From the NCBI GenBank assembly GCA_020975725.1, contig QXJR01000008.1, forward strand, positions 62,001-126,000: a stretch of 64,000 bases of DNA, given 5' to 3'. Below the pieces are notes generated by a model. The model did no database searches and was not told the DNA's origin. It saw only the letters and a list, made by a program, of their open reading frames with translations. Every line of letters starts with the position of its first letter. Positions within the stretch are counted from its first letter, which is position 1. The DNA is from Picocystis sp. L7 (Eukaryota > Chlorophyta > Picocystophyceae > Picocystales > Picocystaceae). This document shows positions 28,931 through 39,450 of the stretch, one piece after another. The translations under genes and the position numbers were made by a program.

Positions 28931-30661
28931 ATGGCGGCGGTGCGAAACGTCAACGTAGGCATCCTGGGACACGTGGACAGCGGCAAGACCAGCCTGGCGC
29001 GCGCCTTGTCGACGGTGGTGTCCACCGCCGGCTTGGACAAGCATCCACAGAGCCAACAGCGAGGCATCACGCTGGACCTGGGATTCTCGGCACTGCGCGT
29101 GGACGATGCGCCGTCGCACTTGCGAGAGAAGATCGGAAACGTGGCCCAGGGCACGCAGTTCACGCTCGTGGATTGCCCAGGGCACGCGTCCTTGATCCGG
29201 ACGATCATCGGTGGTGCTCAAATCATTGATGCCATGATGCTGGTGATCGATGTCACCAAAGGGATCGAGGTGCAGACTGCAGAGTGCTTGGTCATAGGAG
29301 AAATCATCAAAGGAGGAACGTGCCCCCTGCTGGTGGTGCTGAACAAGGTCGACCTGCTGCCTCCTGCAAGCCGCACCGACGCAGTGGAGAAGATGAGAAG
29401 GAAAGTCGGACTCACCCTGAAGAAGACCAAATTCGCAGACCATTTCAAGATGGTGGAAGCTAGCGCTGCCCCCGGTGGGCGAGGAGACGTGCTGCAGGAT
29501 GCTGAAGGGGTGGAGAATATCATCCAACAACTATGCACAATGATGCCGGCAACGTTGACGCGATTCCCAGATGCACCTCTCCTGTGCTCAGTGGATCACT
29601 GTTTTGCAGTGAAAGGTCAAGGTACTGTGCTCACCGGGACAGTGCTGCAAGGAACAATCGCAGTTGGAGATACAGTGGAAATCGTTGAAATAAAAGAACA
29701 GAGGAAGATCAAGGGAATGCAGATGTTCAAAGAGCCTGTAAAACGTGCCGTGCATGGGGACCGTGTTGCACTGTGTGTCACACAGCTGGATCCCACTAAC
29801 ATGGAGCGCATGCTGGTTGCCAGCCCCGGACAGATTCCCAAGGCTAAATGTCTGGTTGCAGAGGTCGAGAGAGTACGGTTTTTCAAGTCAACCATCGAGT
29901 CGTACAAAAAGTTTCATGTATCGCTCGGGCATTCTACGATTCTCGCTGAAGTTGTCTTCTTCAGTAGGCCACGTTCGCCTGCAAAGATACGGATTTTGGA
30001 AGCCGAGTTCTCTTTCGAGTCCTCGTTAGAAGATGCTACGGAAGCTTGCACAGGCCAGGCAGCCGGTGTCACAGGTAAAGAGTTCTATGCGCTGCTAAAC
30101 TTTGATGCTGCTGTTCCCTGCCCGCCTTCTGCCCAACTGATTGCTTCTCGCCTTGACTCCACTGCACGCACAAACAGCTGCAGGATTGCTTTTGCTGGAA
30201 AAGTTCTGGAGCTACTCCCGTCTCCAGCTACTGGATCGCACGTGCCTTTGAAAGTCTTCAAGACAAAGGTGAAGCAGGGCACCATTGAGCGGATTGAAGG
30301 TGATGACCAAACTGCGATTGTGAAGGGTATGTTCAAAAAGGAAACAGATATCTCAGCATTCATAGGCATGAAAATTACAACAAAGGTTGGTGTTGCTGAT
30401 TGCAGTAGTGGTTTTGGTACAGGGAATGCCAGTGGGGGTGGCAGTGGTGGTGGGGATGGCAATGGTGGTGGCAATGGTGGTGGCAATGGTGGTGGGGAGG
30501 GCAACGGTGGTGGCACAATAGTCTCGACATTCGGAAAGTCCGGCAAAGTGAGAGCCCATTTTCCTGACCTGCAGCTTTCCACTCTTGGAAGTAGCAAGGA
30601 AGTCAGTCTTGTCTTCAAGAAAAGCATTTTTGCGAGGGACAAAAAGCTACTTTTCCAATAA
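28931..30661 (+). CDS. EEFSEC: Selenocysteine-specific elongation factor eEFSec
   Basis: A 576-residue translational GTPase that delivers Sec-tRNA to UGA codons marked by SECIS elements. The start at 28931 puts NVNVGILGHVDSGKTSLA at the N-terminus. GTPase motifs are GHVDSGKT (13-20), DCPGH (81-85) and NKVD (138-141). HPQSQQRGITLDLGFS is typical of eEFSec/SelB and differs from EF-Tu and eEF1A. Domains II-III (FAVKGQGTVLTGTV) and the family's extra C-terminal domain (SLVFKKSIFARDKKLL) are present. A glycine/asparagine-rich insertion at about residues 498-528 lies in the C-terminal domain. The stop codon overlaps AATAAA (30657-30662). The gene indicates a working selenoprotein system in this organism. 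Confidence 0.93.
   Translation: MAAVRNVNVGILGHVDSGKTSLARALSTVVSTAGLDKHPQSQQRGITLDLGFSALRVDDAPSHLREKIGNVAQGTQFTLVDCPGHASLIRTIIGGAQIIDAMMLVIDVTKGIEVQTAECLVIGEIIKGGTCPLLVVLNKVDLLPPASRTDAVEKMRRKVGLTLKKTKFADHFKMVEASAAPGGRGDVLQDAEGVENIIQQLCTMMPATLTRFPDAPLLCSVDHCFAVKGQGTVLTGTVLQGTIAVGDTVEIVEIKEQRKIKGMQMFKEPVKRAVHGDRVALCVTQLDPTNMERMLVASPGQIPKAKCLVAEVERVRFFKSTIESYKKFHVSLGHSTILAEVVFFSRPRSPAKIRILEAEFSFESSLEDATEACTGQAAGVTGKEFYALLNFDAAVPCPPSAQLIASRLDSTARTNSCRIAFAGKVLELLPSPATGSHVPLKVFKTKVKQGTIERIEGDDQTAIVKGMFKKETDISAFIGMKITTKVGVADCSSGFGTGNASGGGSGGGDGNGGGNGGGNGGGEGNGGGTIVSTFGKSGKVRAHFPDLQLSTLGSSKEVSLVFKKSIFARDKKLLFQ
30424..30515 (+). repeat. GGTGGTGGCAAT-type minisatellite inside eEFSec
   Basis: Short degenerate units of GGT, GGC and AAT code for a run of G with N, D, S and E in frame. 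All copies keep the reading frame. It probably lengthens a flexible loop and may vary in length between strains. Confidence 0.85.
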
Positions 30662-30662
30662 A
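30657..30662 (+). terminator. Poly(A) signal overlapping the eEFSec stop codon
   Basis: AATAAA shares bases with the TAA stop of eEFSec, and the convergent B3 gene ends 12 bp further on. The two transcripts must overlap at their 3' ends or be cleaved within a few bases. Confidence 0.6.
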
Positions 30663-30673
30663 TATTGTGCTTC

Positions 30674-31540
30674 CTACACACTTTGTGTCACCCCCATTAA
30701 GACAAACGTCTTTGGTGAATCGGAATCGGCATCTTGCTCTGGTTTCTCTGCTTCTGCTGTTGGCCTGTGCTCCATCACTTGGGTGGTATTGTCCACCGGC
30801 GAGTGTGGTGTATGTTGGAAAGGCATTGGCTGATGCTGTTGTACAGGGAGCTGTTGGGATCTAGCTTGCTCCAGGATGGCAAAGGTCGAAGCCAGGTATT
30901 GGGAGGGCAAAGCATTTATCGTTGGCATGGTTTGCCTAGAATATGCCTGGTGATGTTGTCCGTTCATGCCCGCATAGTTGACCATCATGGTCGGCATCCC
31001 CTGCAATACGGGAAACGGTGATGAAGGGTTGGCCTGGCGGTACGGGTGTATCGTGGAGCCATGCACCGAGGGCGCTTTTTCAGAGCCTGCTTGCTTGAAG
31101 TTGCCTTGTGGCAAGGTTGCATGCGGAGCTTGCACCTCAGGCTTCACCGGTGGCACCTGTATCGCGTTCCTCTTGACATCGACGCGTACGACGGTGCATC
31201 CATTGTGTCTGTGCGAGAATGCAAGCGTGAGTTCGTCTCCAGGACGCAGCTCATTGTCGGCCGAGAACCTCCCCCAACCACCGCTGAGCATGCACGAATA
31301 CTGTCGCAGGAGCACTTTGACCGGCCAGTACTTGCCTTGGCGTGCGAGCAGCAGGGTCGCCTTTTCGTTCTGCACTGCACCACACGGCACCAAGTGCGGC
31401 ATCATCCATTTGCTTGGTATGGTCAGCGTGGTGTTGGGACCTGCAGCCGAAGGGGGCAGCACTTTGACCAGGGGGAGTGCGGGGTCCGAGCTTCCTCGCA
31501 AGGGGTACCGATGACGGTACGTTTCTTCGTGTTCGGCCAT
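30674..31540 (-). CDS. B3-domain DNA-binding protein
   Basis: A 288-residue protein from the ATG at 31540. Residues about 36-124 form a B3 domain: LTIPSKWMMPHLVPCG, then GKYWPVKVL, LSGGWGRFSADNELRPGDEL and TLAFSH, matching the seven-stranded plant B3 fold that binds DNA. The remaining 160 residues are rich in Q, P, H and M without other domains. B3 proteins are characteristic of the green lineage and act as transcription factors. The 3' end converges on eEFSec with 12 bp between stops. The subfamily (ARF, LAV, RAV, REM) cannot be assigned, as no partner domain is present. Confidence 0.8.
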   Translation of the reverse strand: MAEHEETYRHRYPLRGSSDPALPLVKVLPPSAAGPNTTLTIPSKWMMPHLVPCGAVQNEKATLLLARQGKYWPVKVLLRQYSCMLSGGWGRFSADNELRPGDELTLAFSHRHNGCTVVRVDVKRNAIQVPPVKPEVQAPHATLPQGNFKQAGSEKAPSVHGSTIHPYRQANPSSPFPVLQGMPTMMVNYAGMNGQHHQAYSRQTMPTINALPSQYLASTFAILEQARSQQLPVQQHQPMPFQHTPHSPVDNTTQVMEHRPTAEAEKPEQDADSDSPKTFVLMGVTQSV

Positions 31541-33640
31541 GCACGTCCTCGACCCCTCCTCCAGCACACTCCGCGGGCGCGTTTCCCGCCAGTTTCGGCG
31601 ATGGCGCACCAGGCATGTGCCGCTCGACTCCGCGGTCCTTCCAGCCAGGGGTTCGATCCATCCGAGAGGGGCCCTGTCGTCCCTCCTCCGTTTCCCGGGG
31701 GGAAACCGGGGCGGATTCGGCCTCGACGAGCGTGGGGGCGGGGGGCGCCGCCAGGTCCCGGACGTTGAGCGAATTGGGGCGGAGGTTTGGACACGATGCG
31801 CAGAGGAAACTGCGGTTCATGCTCCAGGAAACATGACTCCATCCCTGGGTGAGGGTTTCCTCGGAAACAGGGGATGGATCGATCGGGGCGTGCCTCGTCG
31901 GCACATGTTCACAACCGCGCATCTTTGCTCGTTGTTTTCCGGACGAAAGGCTGGAGATGGAAGAGGGTGCTGCAGAGGAGGATGTACGGAGGGCTTCACC
32001 TGTGTCCCGATCCACGGACGGGGATGACGTGAGGTTCCCGTCGTTCCACGATCCACCAATGAAATGGAAGAACGAGCGAAGAAGAACCAACCAGTGGATG
32101 TCATGGCGTGTTGGTCTTCAAGCCCCATCCCCATTCCGTCTCCAAACACACGCCCAAGCAGACTGGGAGATGGGGCTCCCTCGTTCCTTATGTGGGTGGT
32201 TGCCAGGTCGCCATCGAGGACGTGGAGACTACTGGGGCTGCCCCCTTGACCCCTCGGGTGGTTTACAACACGACCCCAACACAGGTTGGGTTTCTGTGTT
32301 TGGATTCGACCCCCTTCCGTGGTCGCCCCGATCACCAATCAGGATGGTTCACCACAACAACGAGGTCGTCTGCTTGAAAAAGGCGGGAAAAGCAGGGCGG
32401 GGTCGAACGGGCGATGCAAGGGGTGGTGTACATGGAAGAGGGACATGCATAGTTCAGCATCGAAGGAAGTAGAACAAGCACCATACTACTTGTCCGAACC
32501 GTAACACTGGGCGTGTTGAAGGACGAGAAGCAAAGCCAATTATCCGAGGCGGTTTCGATCCATACCTTTGGACGCAGGAGTCCCAGATCGAGCCACCGTG
32601 AAGATTCGATCATGTGCCCTTTCCTTCCAATGATCCCCATGGACAGAATGCCAACCTGACACGTCCACGAACCCTCTCCATCTCCAACCTGCATCGGATT
32701 GATGGTAGAAAAAATAGAGAATGGCAGTGTCCAGGAGCTTACCTACGTGACAACCTGGCGGATATTGGGTAAGACACACAAGGCTTGAGCATATCTAAAA
32801 ACGAGATATTCCACTCTGTGATAAGAAAAGGGTCCAACTACCATGCACCCTCCGCTCCATCACCTTCACCTCCATGGAGGAGTGCGACGGAACCCTGTGT
32901 CGCCAGTGGCAATGGTAGCTTCCCAAAACAAACGTACAGTGATCGCACTGGAGAAGTAAGCTGCAGCTCAGAGACCATGTGGGAGCTTGGGTTGCAAACC
33001 TCTGCATGGCAATTAAACCAGCGGCATCCATTCAACAACGGGCGTGTGGTGGGCACCCACTTGATCGGAGTACCATATCCCTGCTGCATACGCATGCTTA
33101 TTCCTGTGTGCTTTGGTATATATTTCGTATGTTCGGTCACCAGCTTATGCTGCGTCCTGGGCATTTATCAAATGGATGAGGGGTAGATGCTTTTCACAGT
33201 CAAACACCTTGGGATCAAATTTAAATGGAGATAAGTTTTGCTTCTTGCCATTGCTTCGAAGGTGTTGCTGAGATACTTCCTGTGTACATTCCATCAGCAG
33301 AATTGACAGGAATCGCAATTGACACAGTGTATGCTTGTGATTATGAGATGGTACGGCAAACCAGGCCATGAGAAAAGCATACCTTCTCGAAGAGATACTA
33401 ATGAAAGTAGGCACTTGATGATCATACGTTCTGGAGATTTCTAGCGGTAGAGCACCAACCTTGTGGACTCAAGCGTGCTGGGTCTTGCACGACTGTTGCT
33501 CGGGCGCATGGAACAGGAACATGATTGCAATTCACTCTGGGTAGACGGGGCAGAAAGCAAATCCGATAAAACATAGATGTACCAAGAGGTTGTCTGTGGT
33601 TATCGAAACTGTCTGGATAAATTTATTCAACAGGACATCG
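31541..33640. other. 2.1-kb region without a supported gene
   Basis: The left 500 bp are GC- and C/T-rich and are probably the B3 promoter. The remainder is lower in GC and broken by stops in all frames. A CCAAT box lies at 32332-32336. A tRNA-like stretch near 33440 was examined and rejected. No repeat array or RNA gene was found. Confidence 0.4.
33622..33627 (-). terminator. Poly(A) signal AATAAA after DNA ligase I
   Basis: TTTATT on the plus strand, read as AATAAA on the minus strand, lies about 20 nt after the ligase stop codon. Confidence 0.55.
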
Positions 33641-33647
33641 CTCCAAT

Positions 33648-36162
33648 CTACCAGTAGTCCGCCTCGTCCATCTTTGGGCCCTTCTCTTCACTGCGCAGAG
33701 ATTGAGCTCGATACATGTCCACAATCTGAGCGGAAGTTGTCGCTGCCTCAGGGGACTTGTCGTCGCGGGACCGCATCAGTCGGGGAAATCGAAGTGAGAT
33801 CCCCTTGCTCGAATCGACAATTCCAGCACCTGCCTTGTGCACTGGACTAATCGAGAGATCTGCGGCCTTTATTTCCCACACCACCTGAGTCTCAAACCAT
33901 ACATCTGGCGCAAGTGTCTCCCCGTACCTGTAGTAGCTCTTTGGTCCTTCAGCAAGGAACTGTCGCAACTCTTTGCTATGGTTTTGCAAATCCTCGTCAG
34001 AAAGTCCGGTTCCCAGTTTGCACACCGATTGGAATTCTTCAGTATCTTCGTTGTAGCATGCCAACAGAAAAGCACCAAAAACACCAGTTCTCTTGCCCTT
34101 TCCATGCCACGCTCCGATTACAACGAGGTCCAACGAGTCTCCTAGACCATCTATATAGTCCTTTTTGAGCTTGAGCCAGTTGAAACTCCTTTTGGAAGGC
34201 TCGTATGTTGCGTTCTCAGTGAGAGTTTTCACGATGAGACCCTCGGTCTTCGCCTCTACCGATTCGTTCAGGAAGTCTTGCAGCTCCTCGACATCCGTTG
34301 AAGTCTTGAATTTGGCAAACTCCAACAAGCCAGGTTCTTCCTTTAACGCGGCATGCATTGCATTCCGCCGCTCCACCAGAGTCTTCTGGAGCAGGGGTTC
34401 TCCATTAAGGTAGAGGCAGTCAAAGGCAAAGACACATACCTGAATCTTTATGTTTTTGATATCGGTTTCCTTCTTTGTCCGTGTGCTCAGAATTTGAAAT
34501 GGGAGAATTTCGTTCCTCTCCCTATCAAATGCTACTATTTCGCTGTCAATCACTACATCCCTTATCCCTCTTTGCAGGTGCGTGGGAATGATAGCTGCCA
34601 CATCCAGGTACTTTGGTGTGGTATCCTCGGCATTCCTGCTGTAAATCTTCACGACGCCTCCTTCCATAATGTGAATCTGGGCTCGCTCACCATCGTACTT
34701 GTATTCACACGTGAATTCTGTTCCAGAAAATCTTTCCAGCACTTCAGACACCCCAGTTGTAGGCTTGGCAAGCATGGGGCGCACAGGAATCCCAATCGTG
34801 AACTTGCAGAGCTTGGCAAAGCCCTGAATACCTCTTGACAGCAGAGCTTCCACAACCTGCTTGTAGTCGGGACACTCACTGAACACCTGCTTCACTTCCT
34901 GAGAGGCTTCTTCCAAGTGCAAAGCCATATCTTCTTTATTGACCTTCGTCTTGGCAATGGACTGAAGATACACGGCATGAGCGATGGCAACCAGAATTGT
35001 CTGACCGGCCAAACCAATACGCAATTTCCCTTGCAGGGACCGAATGATATAGCCAGGCTCCTCCTCTTTTGCTGAGACCAACAACTTCTGTATACGTCCA
35101 CGCTTCTTGTCCTGCGACTTGGAACCAGACTCCTTGGCGATGGCAAGGAAGCTGTTGAAGACAGTCTTGACTGTGAGCGGGGGCGGGGGAAACATTACCC
35201 TCTGCTTGGCCTTAGCATTCTGAGCTACGTCTCCGAGATCTCCTGTTTGATGATACTCGGCTTTGATGCTTGCCTCTTTCCTGCCAGTGGCCTCGGCGAT
35301 GGCCCGCATGAGCGTGGATTCTCCGATGCCCAGCTCCAGACCATGGTGCGCGGGCGCCAGGGTGTTGCTGCATAAATACACACAGTACACCAAGTCTTCT
35401 GGCGTGGTTGCAATGACAGTGCGAAATGCGTTTGCCAGGATCCGGGTGATTCGGAGGCGCTTGGATTCCTGCCGAATCTCATGCAGCACCCTGGCCAGAA
35501 ACTTGTAGGGCACCGGCGATCCTGGTTTCCAGGTGGCTTCTGAGGCAGGTTGGTAGTTGATGTACTCTTGCAGTACACCAATGGCCTCTTTTCCGATCCC
35601 AGCGTCACCCTTGTTTTTCTTCATTTTCTCAGCTTTTCTCCCTCCCATCCACGTGCGCAAGGTATGTTCTTCTTCTTCTTCTTCTTCTTCGGAAGGCGAT
35701 GCTTGGACGTATTCTTCCTCTTCCTTCTCCACCGGCTCTTCGTTGTCCGATTCTTCAAGTTCCAGCACCTTGGCCCTCCTCTGTTCGCAAGCACGTTTGC
35801 AGCAGGTGACACGTGTCAGCCTCGTTTCTTCCCGCCACGTCCACGTGTTTCCGTTCGAAACGTCCGTTTCGTTCACTCACCTTTCGCGACGTTCGTTCCG
35901 GCAACAGTTCTCGACGGTCCATCTCGTCGTCCAACCTGTCTTCGTCGACTTGGACCGTCCTTTGTTCGTCCTTGGCTTCGTTTCCATTCGCCTTGGTGTC
36001 TTCCATCCCGTCCTTGTTGGCGTTTTCGTCCTCCCTTCGACCTCCATTCGCTTCCTTTTCCACCGCCTCGACCTCCACCTCGTCTTCTGCTGCGACCTGC
36101 TTCCCACCAGGACGGAAGAAGCTCGCGATGGTGCGCTGCGGCTTCGTCGGACTGCGCGCCAT
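33648..36162 (-). CDS. LIG1: ATP-dependent DNA ligase I
   Basis: Exon 1 (35881-36162) starts MARSPTKPQRTIASFF. QRTIASFF is a PCNA-interacting PIP box at the extreme N-terminus, as in other LIG1 proteins. It continues with an acidic/basic linker. A 100-nt intron (35781-35880, donor GTGAGTG, acceptor ACAG) leads to exon 2 (33648-35780). The total is 804 residues. Exon 2 holds an acidic (EEEEEEEE) stretch, the DNA-binding domain, the adenylation motif EYKYDGERAQIH with the active lysine near residue 455, SEIVAFD, and the OB domain with WLKLKKDY. It seals nicks in replication and excision repair in the nucleus. Start choice rests on the PIP box position. Confidence 0.93.
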
Positions 36163-36235
36163 TCTGGCGGGAAACGTGCAATGGCGCCAATGGGAACTCG
36201 TCCACATCCCCTGGAGGAAGCTATCGATACCATGG

Positions 36236-36345
36236 GTTCAAAGATATCGATGAAGCAAGGGAAGATCTCGATGGAGCAAGGGGAGATCTCGATGGGTTTC
36301 GAGACATCGAGTCCATGGCTTCGAAGATATCGATGAATGAGGGGA
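36236..36345. repeat. GATATCGAT/GATCTCGAT repeats in a divergent promoter
   Basis: About five imperfect units of roughly 21 bp, each containing GATATCGATGA, GATCTCGATGG or ACATCGAGT, lie just upstream of DNA ligase I and about 650 bp upstream of the DUF760 gene. The same two octamers recur in the divergent promoter near 52.3 kb. They look like clustered transcription-factor sites. Confidence 0.7.
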
Positions 36346-36724
36346 GAGATGTGGATAGATGGAAAGAGAGAGGATGCATGTGTCGGTGAGGAGGCTGCAA
36401 TTGGGACGAACGGATCCACGGGAAGGCGATGGATGCTCCACAACTGGTGTGGGAGGAGTCCCGAGCGGTGGTGGACGTGTCAAAGGCATCCCATGTCCAC
36501 CACGCACGGGAGACTTGTTGCACGCGTGGCCACGGTGATGGCGGCAAACTCCTGCGATCCACATGGCATCCCCCTGCGAGCTTTAGGATCGACGAAGATT
36601 GGCTATGGCCGATGCAACTCCTTTCCTCTGCATAGGAAAGGGTGTCTCCTGGACAGAGGACACGACGACCTCCAATGGGAAGGAAACCTTCCCCAACAAG
36701 CGATCCCCTTTCGTCCTTTCAAGT

Positions 36725-36742
36725 GCCCGGATCGAACCGGGC
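36725..36742. repeat. Small inverted repeat with a CGAACC core
   Basis: GCCCGG (36725-36730) and CCGGGC (36737-36742) flank ATCGAA. It lies about 250 bp upstream of the DUF760 start and belongs to the palindromes seen in other spacers. Confidence 0.55.
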
Positions 36743-36993
36743 GGGCCATCGATCGATGGAACTCTCCCCCCCCCCGGGTCCTCCTCCGACCTCCCTTCGG
36801 ATCGTCACGTGCTCGAATTTCGTGTTCCCCCCTCTCTCTCCGCCTGACCCTCGAATTCGACCCCGTCCGTATTTTTGGCGTCCTTATCGCGAGAGACGAG
36901 CTAGGGGTCCGAGTCGGAAAAGTCGGATTATCTGGGTCGGCGAAGGGGTGGTCCCACGTGGTGGTCCGACCGACGGAACGAGAAGACAGCACG

Positions 36994-38199
36994 ATGGCCA
37001 TGGCCATGCGCGCCACGTTGCAGGCACACGTCGCCTCCAGGCGACACGCGAGGCGCGCCCGAGGGATGTCGATGGTGGCCAGACCCGTGCCAAGGTCGTG
37101 GATGGCACGTGCGTCCGGAGAAGAGGGACGAAACGACTCCATCGCGCCGGTGAAGCTCGAGTCGCCCGCCGGAGAGTTCCTGACGTACATGCTGCAAGAA
37201 GAGCCGGAGCTTTTCGACAGCGCCGTCGAACAACAGCTGGAGAAGCTGGTCAAGGACAAAGAGGACCAGGAGGAGAAGCAAGAAGACGACAAAGGGACGT
37301 CCACGGACCTCGTGCTCTACCGGCGTATGGGTGAAGTCAAGGCGGCGGAACGCAAGGCTGCCGTGCTGGACATCATGTACGCCTGCATCGTCCAGAACTT
37401 CGTGAGGATCGGCGTGACGCTCCTTCCCAAGCTAGATGGACTGGTGGACGCATCTCCGGTGGATCTCAACGCACTGACTCAAGGCGTGCACACGCCTGAA
37501 GCGTTGGAAATGGTCAAGGATCACCTCCGTAATGTGCTCGGTGGACAGCAGGCGTATTCGAACGTCATGGTGAAGATGAGCAAGCTCCAAGCCGCTCAGG
37601 TGTATATCGCAAGCACCATGTTCGGCTACTTCCTTCGTCGAGTGGACAAGCGCTTCCAGCTGGAGAAGGCGATGGGTACGTTGCCGGAATCGCGTGAGGA
37701 GGCCGTCGCGCGTCTGGAACGCCTCTTCAACCAGACCTTGGACGTCGAAGAGGAAGGTGGAGGCGAACCATCTGGGACGGGAGAGACGCACACCACACTT
37801 CGACAATACGTGGAGAGCTTCGACCAGCAGACCCTCGCAGAGACGGCTCAAGTGGTGACGCAAGAAGCGGCCACCATCACGGAGAGGCAGGTGGGCTCTG
37901 TGTTCGGAAACTTGATGGAGCTGCAGATGGAGATGATGAAAGTGGTGGGTGAAGACGCCCAGAGCGCAGAGGAGTTGATGGGTCGCGTCCAGAAGGCGGT
38001 GGAGGCTGGTTCCGTGCAGAGCCTGTCGATGACGTATGGCTCCTTGCGTCGAGTGGTGTTGGAAGCCGTGGCGTTCGGTTCCTTCTTGCGGGACACCGAA
38101 AGCTACGTGGATTCGGAGTACGGCCTGACTCCGGCCGGTCGTTTCTTAGGTCCTGGTGGTCCTTCCTCGCCACCACCGCCACCTGCGCCGACTGCTTGA
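36994..38199 (+). CDS. DUF760 family plastid protein
   Basis: From the ATG at 36994 the protein has 401 residues. The first 45 are rich in M, A, R and S, fitting a plastid transit peptide. Conserved DUF760 blocks follow: FLTYMLQEEPELFDSAVEQQ, LVLYRRMGEVKAAERK, DIMYACIVQNFVRIGVTLLP and AQVYIASTMFGYFLRRVDKRF. The C-terminus ends in a glycine/proline run. Members are known in plants and algae and are linked to stress or plastid functions, but no biochemical activity is established. Upstream frame extension to 36337 is through non-coding promoter sequence. Confidence 0.85.
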   Translation: MAMAMRATLQAHVASRRHARRARGMSMVARPVPRSWMARASGEEGRNDSIAPVKLESPAGEFLTYMLQEEPELFDSAVEQQLEKLVKDKEDQEEKQEDDKGTSTDLVLYRRMGEVKAAERKAAVLDIMYACIVQNFVRIGVTLLPKLDGLVDASPVDLNALTQGVHTPEALEMVKDHLRNVLGGQQAYSNVMVKMSKLQAAQVYIASTMFGYFLRRVDKRFQLEKAMGTLPESREEAVARLERLFNQTLDVEEEGGGEPSGTGETHTTLRQYVESFDQQTLAETAQVVTQEAATITERQVGSVFGNLMELQMEMMKVVGEDAQSAEELMGRVQKAVEAGSVQSLSMTYGSLRRVVLEAVAFGSFLRDTESYVDSEYGLTPAGRFLGPGGPSSPPPPPAPTA

Positions 38200-38267
38200 G
38201 CGAGGTGCTCAGGAGACCACGTCCACACGGCAATTCCAGGACGTCGGTTCGTGTCGTTTCCTTCGTT

Positions 38268-38273
38268 AATAAA
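38268..38273 (+). terminator. Poly(A) signal AATAAA after the DUF760 gene
   Basis: AATAAA lies about 70 nt after the stop codon. Confidence 0.55.
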
Positions 38274-39450
38274 CCGAACCATCTCTTCCTTTTCACACTC
38301 TGAATTGAACCGAAAAGATCCCCCTTTACCGGACAACCTTCGGGAACGGTGGTCTTCGGTTTCGATACCTTGGTTCGAGATCTCGATGCAATACTAGAGC
38401 TATCGATGCATAAGGATCAACGTCAGCGGGAAAGCAAGGTGTCGAGAGGTCGTACCGAGCACACCAGTGCAATTGTTCTTGCGGAAGATCCTTGGGAAGC
38501 GGTGCTTCCGATACTGTACCATCAAGACAACTATCAACCAGGCATGACGGATAGGATCAAAAGCGTCCGGAGTTGGAAGCTTTACGCGGTCTTTTGGACC
38601 AATCTTTCGTCAAACAACCATGCTCATGTAGCACGGAACGTTCTCCCGGATGGAGAACAAAGACTCCCCTTGCTCTTGAAAACTCGCTCATGAGCGAAAA
38701 CGGATTCGAAGTTATCTAGCATGTTATATTCGCTTGAGATGCGTGCAAGCACACCTCCATTTAAAATCTTGTGAAATGTTCCCATTTCTTGAAACGAATC
38801 AGGCTCCCCCGAGCGGATGGTGTGGAACTCTTAGAACCATCGTTCGTGGGCGTCCGAGGAACGCCGTCCGTTTTAGACCACTTGAAAGTGTCCTTTGGAA
38901 CCGTGCCTTGTAGACCGTGGACTCTCAAGAGCACATGAAAACTCGTCAAAGAGAAATCATCCATGCGATGACAGTTCACGAGGAAGGGTGGGAATCGTAT
39001 GGACCTTTGTTGAGGCGGATCTGGGACCCTTTTGTGGTGTGGGAGGCGTGTCCAGGTAGGGGACGATTCCCCAAGAGCATGTTCGAGACCTCGTCCCCTA
39101 CCTTCGCTCGTGGTGGATGCATTTCATGCTCGGTGGACCTCATGCAACGAGTGGCAGACAAGATGGATGTGGGCACATTTTGAAGAGGGTGCCGAGCGGT
39201 ACAGTTGAAGGTCCGTTGAGCCACGCACGTGTACGACCACTTGCCATCGAAACGGGGCCGACGTGTGCTCGTCTTCCCATGGACCCCGTGGTCAAGCCCC
39301 CCGTTGTGACGGATGCGTCCGTCCCGGAGAAAGGACAGTTGTGAACCATGGACGGGGAGAAGGGTTGTGACGTTGGTGGGAAGATGGGGCATCGACAGTT
39401 GTGACACGAGATCGGAGCGTGCGCATCCAGGCGGCGGCGAGGCGGCGCGC
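38274..39450. other. 1.2-kb spacer, no supported gene
   Basis: Open frames are short and unlike known proteins. A GATCTCGATG and a CTATCGATGC motif occur near 38380-38405, resembling the promoter octamers at 36.3 and 52.3 kb. The right end is the presumed promoter of the PP2A gene. Confidence 0.45.

Noticed and set aside
33425-33500. tRNA-like TAGCGGTAGAGC segment
   Set aside because: No matching T-arm or acceptor stem could be paired.
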